Below, piece by piece: positions 6,191-12,979 of a stretch of DNA of 17,255 bases (its first letter is position 1; each line of letters opens with the position of its first letter). Source of the DNA: Novosphingopyxis sp038234155 (lineage in GTDB: Bacteria > Pseudomonadota > Alphaproteobacteria > Sphingomonadales > Sphingomonadaceae); contig JBBSUT010000041.1 in NCBI GenBank assembly GCA_038234155.1, forward strand, positions 1-17,255, read 5' to 3'. The position numbers and the translations under genes were made by a program. The notes beneath the pieces are model-generated. The model ran no database searches. It had not been told where the DNA came from and worked only from the letters and a program-made list of their open reading frames with translations.

Positions 6191-7999
6191 ATGATACACG
6201 GGGGATTGAGCGATCAGGTCAGCAACGCGCTGGTCATCTTGGGGGCGGCGGGAATCGTCATCCCGCTGTTCGCACGCATTCGCATCACACCGATCATCGG
6301 CTTCATCCTGGTCGGCGTCCTGGTCGGTCCCGGCGGTCTCGGTTCGCTCGTCGAGCGTGCGCCGTGGCTGTACTACGTCACCATCACGGACCGCGAGGCT
6401 ATCGCGCCGTTCGCCGAGTTCGGCATCATCCTCCTGCTGTTCTCCATCGGGCTGGAGCTCAGCTTCCGGCGGCTGTGGGACATGCGCGCACTGGTGTTCG
6501 GCGTCGGCGCGGCCGAGTTGCTGGGGTCCGGCCTGATCATCGGCCTGGCGCTGTTTGCCATGGGTCAGCCGACCGCCGGTGCCATGGGCCTCGGCCTTGC
6601 CCTCGCGCTCTCTTCGACCGCGCTGGTGTTGCCGATTTCGGGCACCACGAGCCAGGTCGGCCGGTCGGCGCTGGCGATGCTTTTGTTCGAGGATGTGGCC
6701 ATCGTGCCGATCATCTTCCTGCTCGGCGCGCTGGCCCCCTATGCCGCCAGCGAGGGGCTGGAAGGGCTGATGACCACCATCTGGATGGGCGCAGCGGTGA
6801 TCGCGGCGATGCTGGTGCTCGGCCGGTTCGTTCTGCCCAAACTGTTCGGCCAGGCCGCCCGCACCAAGAGCCCGGAGCTGTTCCTGGCGGCATCGTTGCT
6901 GGTCGTAATTGCCGCCAGTCTGGCCACCAGCGCGGTGGGCCTGTCGCCTATCGTCGGTGCCCTCATCGCGGGGCTGCTGATTGCAGAGACCGAATATCGC
7001 AGCGAGGTCGAGGTAATAACCGAACCGTTCAAGGGCCTGGCGCTGGGCGTGTTCCTGATCACCGTGGGCATGCAGATCGATCTGCGCGTATTGGCCGAAA
7101 ACTGGGCGTCGCTGCTCACTGCGGTAGCGGGCGTGGTCATCGTCAAGACGCTGGTGACAGGCGCGCTCCTCAAGATCTCTGGCGCGCGCACCGGCACCGC
7201 GGCGGAGGCTGGCGTGCTCATGAGCAGCCCGTCCGAAACCACGCTGATCGTACTTACCGCGGCGGCGGAGGCGGCCATCATCCGCCCGGAAACCGCCGCG
7301 TTCTGGACGATCGTGACCGCCATCGGCCTGACCATCACACCGATCCTGGCGCGCATCGGCCACGACATGTCGCGCCGGATCGAGCTCAAGCAGCACGATC
7401 AGCCGGACGCGCTCCACGAAGACGAACCGCGCACCATCGTCATCGGCTTTGGCCGCGTCGGGCGGCTCGTCGCCGACATGCTGAAGACCCACGATCAGCC
7501 CTATCTTTGCGTCGATTCGGATATCGACTGCGTGGCCGCGGGACGGCGCGAGGGATATCCCATCATCTTCGGCGACGTCGCCCGGCCCGAGATGGTGGAC
7601 CGATTGAAGCTGGGCCACGCCCGCGCGCTCATCATCACCATGGATGAGCCGGTGCTGGCCAACCGCATTGTCAAGCGCGTGCGCGGCTGGGTGCCGGATC
7701 TACCAATCATCGCACGTGCCCGCGATGTCGATCACGCCGCCGCGCTCTACCGCGCGGGTGCCAGCGACGCCGTGCCGGAAACGCTGGAGTCCTCGCTGCA
7801 ACTGAGCGAAGCCGTGCTGGTCGATCTCGGCGTGCCGATGGGGCCGGTGATCGCCTCGATCCACGACAAGCGCGACCAGTATCGCCGCCAGATCATGGAA
7901 TCGGGCGGACTGACCGAAAAACCCAGCCTCAAGACGCAGAGCCTGCGCGCCAGTACGCCACCGGGTACGCCGGACAGGCCCGGGCCGGCCACATCCTGA
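6191..7999 (+). CDS. Kef-type CPA2 potassium/proton antiporter with RCK domain
   Basis: Inner-membrane monovalent cation/proton antiporter, probably potassium efflux, with a cytoplasmic nucleotide-binding gate. The 602 residues divide into a membrane domain (about 8-390, roughly 12 helices) and a TrkA-N/RCK domain (about 413-530) with the Rossmann motif VIGFGRVGR (418-426). Conserved CPA2 stretches include PIIGFILVGVLVGPGGLG, FAEFGIILLLFSIGLELSF and ALSSTALVLP. The ion-site motif reads FED (166-168), with D168 the expected acidic residue; E. coli KefC has Gln-Asp here. The tail after residue 550 is polar and proline-rich, with no TrkA-C domain. ATG 6191 lacks a good Shine-Dalgarno site, but it is the first start after the in-frame TAA at 6179. 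dapB begins 11 bp after it stops, so they are likely co-transcribed. Ion specificity and ligand control, such as glutathione, cannot be read from the sequence. Confidence 0.9.
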   Translation: MIHGGLSDQVSNALVILGAAGIVIPLFARIRITPIIGFILVGVLVGPGGLGSLVERAPWLYYVTITDREAIAPFAEFGIILLLFSIGLELSFRRLWDMRALVFGVGAAELLGSGLIIGLALFAMGQPTAGAMGLGLALALSSTALVLPISGTTSQVGRSALAMLLFEDVAIVPIIFLLGALAPYAASEGLEGLMTTIWMGAAVIAAMLVLGRFVLPKLFGQAARTKSPELFLAASLLVVIAASLATSAVGLSPIVGALIAGLLIAETEYRSEVEVITEPFKGLALGVFLITVGMQIDLRVLAENWASLLTAVAGVVIVKTLVTGALLKISGARTGTAAEAGVLMSSPSETTLIVLTAAAEAAIIRPETAAFWTIVTAIGLTITPILARIGHDMSRRIELKQHDQPDALHEDEPRTIVIGFGRVGRLVADMLKTHDQPYLCVDSDIDCVAAGRREGYPIIFGDVARPEMVDRLKLGHARALIITMDEPVLANRIVKRVRGWVPDLPIIARARDVDHAAALYRAGASDAVPETLESSLQLSEAVLVDLGVPMGPVIASIHDKRDQYRRQIMESGGLTEKPSLKTQSLRASTPPGTPDRPGPATS

Positions 8000-8010
8000 A
8001 GGATTAGCAT

Positions 8011-8742
8011 ATGACCAGTATCGGGATTATCGGCAGCGAGGGGCGCATGGGCCGCGCCATCGTGGAGGCGATCGGCGCGGGCATTGCGGCGCAATGCGCC
8101 GGTGGGATCGACCAAGGCGGCGACGTTGGCGCGCTGGCCCAGGCTGCTGACGTGCTGGTCGATTTCTCCTCGCCAGATGCATTGGAAGCCACGCTGGAAG
8201 CGTGCGTGTTGGCGCGCACGCCGCTACTGATCGGCACGACCGGGCTGCAGGAGCGGCACCATTATCTGATCGACGATGCGGCCAAGGACATCGCGATCAT
8301 CCAGACCGGCAACACCTCGCTCGGCGTCACCATGCTCGCCGCGCTGGTACGCGATGCGGCCGAACGGCTGGGCGAGGATTGGGACATCGAGATCGTGGAA
8401 ATGCACCACCGCCACAAAGTGGACGCGCCGTCCGGCACCGCACACCTGCTGGCCGAGGCGGCGGCCGAGGGGCGGCGCGTCAATCTGGACGCGGTGACCG
8501 AACAGGGCCGCGCCGGTCTCACCGGTCCGCGTGCCAGCGGGGCGATTGGCTTCGCATCCCTGCGCGGCGGAACGGTGGCGGGCGACCACCGGGTCATCTT
8601 CGCCGGTCCGCAGGAACGCATCGAACTGGCGCATATTGCCGAGGACAGGGCCATCTTCGCGACGGGCGCGCTGCGCGGTGCGCTGTGGCTCACCGGGCGC
8701 GGGGCAGGCCGGTATGATATGCGCAATGTGCTGGGAATCTGA
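8011..8742 (+). CDS. dapB: 4-hydroxy-tetrahydrodipicolinate reductase
   Basis: Cytoplasmic NAD(P)H-dependent reductase of the diaminopimelate-lysine pathway; it reduces hydroxytetrahydrodipicolinate to tetrahydrodipicolinate, feeding lysine and peptidoglycan. At 243 residues it is shorter than E. coli DapB (273), with the shortening mostly between the cofactor fold and the substrate domain. The N-terminal Rossmann loop is GIIGSEGRMGRAI (5-17). GTTG (75-78) contacts the cofactor. The signature EMHHRHKVDAPSGTA (130-144) holds the catalytic His-132 and Lys-136, with S141-G-T contacting substrate. A clear Shine-Dalgarno AAGGA (7999-8003), overlapping the upstream stop, lies 7 nt before the ATG. 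It sits between the antiporter and nth, a close spacing that suggests one transcript but not a shared function. Confidence 0.97.
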   Translation: MTSIGIIGSEGRMGRAIVEAIGAGIAAQCAGGIDQGGDVGALAQAADVLVDFSSPDALEATLEACVLARTPLLIGTTGLQERHHYLIDDAAKDIAIIQTGNTSLGVTMLAALVRDAAERLGEDWDIEIVEMHHRHKVDAPSGTAHLLAEAAAEGRRVNLDAVTEQGRAGLTGPRASGAIGFASLRGGTVAGDHRVIFAGPQERIELAHIAEDRAIFATGALRGALWLTGRGAGRYDMRNVLGI

Positions 8743-8787
8743 CCGCGTGATGTGTCAAAATTCCGCTGGAGTGGGCACGGCGCACCG

Positions 8788-9480
8788 ATGAAGAAAGCCG
8801 ATGTCTTTGCCTTCTTCTCGCGGCTCGCCGAGGACAATCCGCATCCGGAGACCGAACTGGCTTATGGCAACGATTATCAGTTGCTGGTGGCGGTGACATT
8901 GTCCGCGCAATCGACCGATGTCGGCGTCAACAAGGCCACGCGGGCGCTGTTCGCGCAGGTGACAACCCCGCAGGCGATGATCGATCTCGGCGTCGAGGGG
9001 CTCAAAGGCCACATCAAAACCATCGGGCTCTACAACAACAAGGCCAAGAATGTCGTCGCCTTGTCAGAGACGCTGGTGGCGGATCACGGCGGGCAGGTGC
9101 CCGAGGACCGCGACGCGCTGACCGCGCTGCCCGGCGTGGGGCGCAAGACCGCGAACGTGGTGATGAACAGCGCGTTCGGAGCAGAGACGTTTGCGGTCGA
9201 TACGCACATCTTCCGCGTCTGCAACCGCACCGGACTGGCACCGGGCAAGACCGTGCTGGCGGTGGAAAAAGGGCTCGACAAGGCGGTGCCTGCCCCGTTC
9301 CGGGTACACGCCCACCACTGGCTGATCCTGCATGGCCGCTATGTCTGCAAGGCGCGCACCCCCGAATGCTGGCGGTGCCGGCTGGCCGATCTTTGCCGGT
9401 TCAAGCCCAAAACGCCCGCGCCTGAAAAACGCGCACCCAAAGCTTTCGGACCGGAAAAGCGCAGTCCGGACGTGGCCTGA
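8788..9480 (+). CDS. nth: Endonuclease III, DNA glycosylase / AP lyase
   Basis: Base-excision repair enzyme that removes oxidised pyrimidines and cleaves the strand at the abasic site. The 230-residue reading from ATG 8788 aligns with E. coli Nth without gaps, giving identical numbers for the key residues: K120 in the helix-hairpin-helix LPGVGRKTANVV, D138 in VDTHIFRV, and the 4Fe-4S cysteines C187, C194, C197 and C203 (spacing x6, x2, x5). This match is the reason for choosing the ATG. A GTG at 8752 in the same frame would add 12 residues (SKFRWSGHGAP) and lies only 9 bp after dapB stops, so it remains possible; neither has a well-placed Shine-Dalgarno site. The last 27 residues after the cluster are lysine-, arginine- and proline-rich and absent from E. 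coli. The gene ends 4 bp from the stop of the oppositely oriented YihY-family gene. Confidence 0.96.
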   Translation: MKKADVFAFFSRLAEDNPHPETELAYGNDYQLLVAVTLSAQSTDVGVNKATRALFAQVTTPQAMIDLGVEGLKGHIKTIGLYNNKAKNVVALSETLVADHGGQVPEDRDALTALPGVGRKTANVVMNSAFGAETFAVDTHIFRVCNRTGLAPGKTVLAVEKGLDKAVPAPFRVHAHHWLILHGRYVCKARTPECWRCRLADLCRFKPKTPAPEKRAPKAFGPEKRSPDVA

Positions 9481-9484
9481 TCGG

Positions 9485-10585
9485 TCAGTCGGGCTGCGCA
9501 TCCTCGGTCAGATCAGCGCCGCTGCGCGATGCCTTGCGCGCCGCCTTGTTGGCCTGGCGCAGCCGTCGCTTTTCCAGCAGCCGGGCATCGAGTTCCTCGG
9601 AAAAATGGATGTCCGCCATGTTCGCGCCGCGCTCGCCCACCGGGCGGTCCCGCCCTATGGTGGTGTCCATCGTGGTCTGCCGCTCGGCCTCCGCATTCAA
9701 GAGCGCGCCCAGCAGCAGCGCATAGCAACTGAGGAACAGCCACATCAGGAACACCACGATCCCCGAAAGCGAACCGTAGGTCGCGTTATAATCCGAGATG
9801 AAGGCGACGTAGAGGCTGAAGCCGAAGCTGACCGCGATCCACAGAAAGGTCGACAGCAGCGATCCGGGCGTCAGCCATTGCCACTTGGCCGCGCGGCGAT
9901 CCGGACCAAAGCGATTGATCAGCCCGAAGCCAAAACTGCCGAGCGAGAGCGCAAATACCCAGGTCAGCACCTTGATCAGCGTAGCCAGCGCGCTGTCGGC
10001 AAAGCCCAGCTTGATCGTCTGCAGCACGGCGAACACGGAGGCCGAACCGATGCCGACCACCGCCACGAACACGGCGGCCACGGTCAGTCCGATCGAGGTG
10101 AGGTTAAATTTGACGATGGAACGCGATTCGCGCTCGCCGTTGATAATATTGAGCGCGCCGATCAGACCCTTGGATGCCCGCGATGCGCCGAAAATGGCCA
10201 GAAACAGACTGACCGCAAGCGCAATGCCGGCAATTCCGTCGCTGGTCTCGACCGCAGAGGTCAGCTGCTCCTGAATCAACCGCGCCGCATCCGCTGGCAC
10301 CATCTCGATGACCGTCTGCATCGACCGTTCTACGGTTCCGGCGTTGCCTATAAGCCCATATAGCAGAACGGTGGAAGCCAGCAGCGGCGTAACCGACAGG
10401 AATGTATAAAATGCGACGCCCGCCGCCAATAACGGCAGGTTGTGGAAACCGTTCATGACGAAACAGCGCTTGAGCACTTGCCACCAGGCCTGCCGGGGCA
10501 TCTGCCACGGCCTGATCGCTTCGTACCCGGCACCCGTTGCCGCGCCGTCAATCGGATCGCTGGGCGCCGCTATCGTGTCCTTCAT
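9485..10585 (-). CDS. YihY/BrkB-family inner-membrane protein
   Basis: Integral inner-membrane protein of the YihY/virulence factor BrkB family (formerly misnamed ribonuclease BN), whose biochemical role is not established. The 366 residues include about six hydrophobic segments, near 50-78, 118-135, 163-190, 202-224, 240-264 and 271-298. Family hallmarks are AAGVAFYTFLSVTPLL (54-69), FGASRASKGLIGALN (132-146), the loop WQWLTPGSLLST (235-246), and the last-helix block YGSLSGIVVFLMWLFLSCYA (270-289). The charged C-terminal tail (EKRRLRQANKAARKASR) is probably cytoplasmic. GGGGA lies about 8 nt before ATG 10585. It is divergent from tamA across a 75-bp spacer and tail-to-tail with nth. Older proposals of a transport or flippase role are unproven. 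Confidence 0.93.
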   Translation of the reverse strand: MKDTIAAPSDPIDGAATGAGYEAIRPWQMPRQAWWQVLKRCFVMNGFHNLPLLAAGVAFYTFLSVTPLLASTVLLYGLIGNAGTVERSMQTVIEMVPADAARLIQEQLTSAVETSDGIAGIALAVSLFLAIFGASRASKGLIGALNIINGERESRSIVKFNLTSIGLTVAAVFVAVVGIGSASVFAVLQTIKLGFADSALATLIKVLTWVFALSLGSFGFGLINRFGPDRRAAKWQWLTPGSLLSTFLWIAVSFGFSLYVAFISDYNATYGSLSGIVVFLMWLFLSCYALLLGALLNAEAERQTTMDTTIGRDRPVGERGANMADIHFSEELDARLLEKRRLRQANKAARKASRSGADLTEDAQPD

Positions 10586-10610
10586 GCATCAGTCCCCGTA
10601 TTATTTTGCT

Positions 10611-10635
10611 TAGCCCCGGCCTGCAGGCCGTGCTA
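10611..10635. promoter_or_regulatory. Interrupted palindrome in the divergent yihY-tamA spacer
   Basis: A perfect 14-bp palindrome CGGCCTGCAGGCCG (10617-10630) is flanked by TAGC (10611-10614) and GCTA (10632-10635), giving a 25-bp dyad with slightly unequal spacing. It sits centrally in a spacer of only 75 bp between two divergent starts, where an operator for both genes would be expected. It could equally form a stem in the 5' leader of tamA. No known operator consensus is recognised. Confidence 0.4.
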
Positions 10636-10660
10636 GGGCCGAATCTTCATTGCATCTGGG

Positions 10661-12979
10661 GTGAGGTTGGTGCCGGTGTATCACGGCGAGGGCGCAAGTC
10701 GCCCCCTTAAATGTGCGCTGCTGTGCACAGTCGCATGTCTGCCCGCGTCCGCTTTTGCCCAGCACGAGCGCAGTGCCGGGGAGGAAGGCCGTCCCGTCGC
10801 CGCCGCCGCCCAAAGCGCCTCCAGCAAGACCCCCGCTGACCAGCCCCCCTCTGGCCAGACCGCGCCAGCCAAACCGATGCCGGTGATCACCCCGCCGCCG
10901 CAGGGACCGAATGATCCCATCATCTCGGACGAGGAATTCCAGCAGGTCATCCCCGGTCTCGATCCAGCGCTGGACGGACCGCTGGAATCGATGGACGCGT
11001 TCCAGGCACGGCAAGATGCGCTGGAAGCCGAGGCCGACAAACAGGCGCAGGCTGACACCGGCGAAGGCGCCGAATCGCTGGCCGCGGCGCAGGACGGTGA
11101 TGCGGAGGAATCGCTCGCAGACGCCGCGATCACCGATCCCGCGCTCGCCGAACCGCTGCCCGCTCTGGCCGATTTCGACGTGACCCCGGTCACGATCGAG
11201 GGCGAACAGGCCGACAACAAGACGGTCGAGATCAAATATGCCTATCGCATCGACGGGCTCGGCGCCGCGCAGGAACAGATTGATGACGATGTTGCTCTGT
11301 CCGGGTTGTTCAAGGAACTCTCGGCGCTGGAAGATGGAGACGGATCGGCGGCCAATGCCGCGCAGGTGCAGGCGCGGCTGACCAGCGATCAGGACTTGAT
11401 CGTGCGCATTCTGGAGAGCGAAGGCTATTATGATGCGGCTGTGAACGGCACGATCGAGCGGCCGGATGACGGCCAGGGCCGCGTCACCGCCGTGCTCAAC
11501 GTAACGCCCGGCCAGCGCTACCGGTTCGCGGCGATCGACCTGCAGGCCCCGCCGGTGACGCCCGACGACCTGCTCAGCCGCAATTTCGCAATCAAGACCG
11601 GTGATGCGATCGTAGCCACGCGCGTGCTGGCGGCCGAGGCCAATCTCGCCGTTGTTCTGCCGCAGAAAGGCTATCCTTTTTTCAAGCTGGGCCAGCGTGA
11701 CATCCTGCTCGATCCGGTGCCCCAGACCGCTGACTATGTGCTGCCAGTCACCACCGGGCCGCGCTCCAGCTTCGGCGGGTTCACCACCATCGGCGACTTG
11801 GCGTTCAATGCCGAGCATGTGGCGCTGCTGTCCCGCTTCGATCGCGGCGAGCTTTACGACAGCCGATTGACCGACGATCTGCGTCAGGCGCTGGTGGCGA
11901 CGGGGCTATTCAACACCGTCACCGTGGAGCCCGAGCAGACGGGTGAGATTGCGCCGGACGGCACGCAATATGTCAATCTCAAGGTTACGCAGGACGCCGG
12001 TCCGCCGCGCACCATCGCGGGCAGCGCCGGCTATGGCACCGGTCAGGGCATCCGTGTCGAGGGCAGCTGGCAGCATCGCAACCTGTTCCCGCCCGAAGGC
12101 GCACTGATTACCAGCGCGGTGGCGGGCACGCAGGAACAGGGCGCGGGTGTCACCTTTCGCCGATCGAACGCGGGCAAGCGTGATCGAACGGTACAGCTGA
12201 CACTCAACGGCCTGCGCAGCGACTTCAAGGCCTATAAAGCGCTCACTGGCCGCCTGGCCGGGCGCGTTTCGTACGATTCGACGCCGATCTGGCAGAAGCC
12301 ACTAACGTACAGCTACGGTTTCGAACTCGTCGGTTCCTACGAAGATGGGTATAACGAGCCGCTGGGCGCGCGCGAAAATCAGCTTTATTTCATCACCGCG
12401 CTGCCGGGCCAAGTCACGTTCGATCAGTCGGACGACCTGCTGAACCCCACCAAGGGCTATCGCATCACCGCGCGCGTTTCACCCGAGGTGTCGCTCAATA
12501 ACGGCACCCGCACCTATGCCCGAACACTGATCGAGGGCAGCGCCTATTATCCGATTGGCGAGAGCTTCGTGCTGGCTGGCCGCGTGCGCGCCGGTTCCAT
12601 CGCTGGGATCGACCGCAACGATCTGGCTCCCTCGCGGCGCTTCTATGCGGGCGGCGGCGGATCGGTGCGCGGTTTTGGTTATCAGGAGCTGGGCCCCCGC
12701 GATCCATCTGGTCGACCGATCGGCGGGCGCAGCCTCAACGAGGCGGCGATCGAGGGGCGCTATCGCTTTGGAAATTACGGCATTGTGGCGTTTGTCGATG
12801 CGGGACAGGTCTATGACAGCGTGTTGCCGAAAGGGAGCGATCTGCGCTACGGCATCGGCATCGGCGGGCGCTTCTACACCAATTTCGGCCCCTTCCGTCT
12901 GGACGTGGCCACCCCGCTGAACCGTCAGAAGGGCGAAAGCTTGGTCTCGGTTTACGTCTCCATCGGGCAGGCTTTCTGA
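10661..12979 (+). CDS. tamA: TamA-like BamA/Omp85-family outer-membrane protein
   Basis: Outer-membrane beta-barrel partner of TamB in the translocation and assembly module. The reading gives 772 residues. The N-terminal signal peptide has hydrophobic core CALLCTVACLPASAFA and likely cleavage after A33. Residues about 34-170 are low-complexity, rich in Ala, Pro, Asp, Glu and Gln. Probably three POTRA domains follow (about 175-440; the first includes ILESEGYYDAAVNG). Residues about 445-772 form the 16-stranded barrel. The Omp85 hallmark VRGF (669-672) lies in RFYAGGGGSVRGFGYQ, and the chain ends in the barrel-type terminus SIGQAF. E. coli TamA has 577 residues, so the extra length is mainly the linker. 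The start is uncertain: GTG 10661, 10670 and 10676 are in frame, and GGGG (10658-10661) best fits GTG 10670. The stop overlaps the tamB start by one base. Confidence 0.93.
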   Translation: MRLVPVYHGEGASRPLKCALLCTVACLPASAFAQHERSAGEEGRPVAAAAQSASSKTPADQPPSGQTAPAKPMPVITPPPQGPNDPIISDEEFQQVIPGLDPALDGPLESMDAFQARQDALEAEADKQAQADTGEGAESLAAAQDGDAEESLADAAITDPALAEPLPALADFDVTPVTIEGEQADNKTVEIKYAYRIDGLGAAQEQIDDDVALSGLFKELSALEDGDGSAANAAQVQARLTSDQDLIVRILESEGYYDAAVNGTIERPDDGQGRVTAVLNVTPGQRYRFAAIDLQAPPVTPDDLLSRNFAIKTGDAIVATRVLAAEANLAVVLPQKGYPFFKLGQRDILLDPVPQTADYVLPVTTGPRSSFGGFTTIGDLAFNAEHVALLSRFDRGELYDSRLTDDLRQALVATGLFNTVTVEPEQTGEIAPDGTQYVNLKVTQDAGPPRTIAGSAGYGTGQGIRVEGSWQHRNLFPPEGALITSAVAGTQEQGAGVTFRRSNAGKRDRTVQLTLNGLRSDFKAYKALTGRLAGRVSYDSTPIWQKPLTYSYGFELVGSYEDGYNEPLGARENQLYFITALPGQVTFDQSDDLLNPTKGYRITARVSPEVSLNNGTRTYARTLIEGSAYYPIGESFVLAGRVRAGSIAGIDRNDLAPSRRFYAGGGGSVRGFGYQELGPRDPSGRPIGGRSLNEAAIEGRYRFGNYGIVAFVDAGQVYDSVLPKGSDLRYGIGIGGRFYTNFGPFRLDVATPLNRQKGESLVSVYVSIGQAF

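Noticed and set aside
5771..7618. 615-codon open frame on the minus strand
   Set aside because: Antisense to the end of the fusion gene and most of the antiporter. The translation is Arg/Gln/Asp/His-rich with no domain, which is the usual mirror of a GC-rich coding strand.
8752..8787. GTG start adding 12 residues to Nth
   Set aside because: The ATG at 8788 gives gapless alignment and identical catalytic residue numbers to E. coli Nth, so the extra residues are probably untranslated.
10610..11818. 402-codon open frame on the minus strand
   Set aside because: Antisense to the first half of tamA; no recognisable domain and unusual composition.
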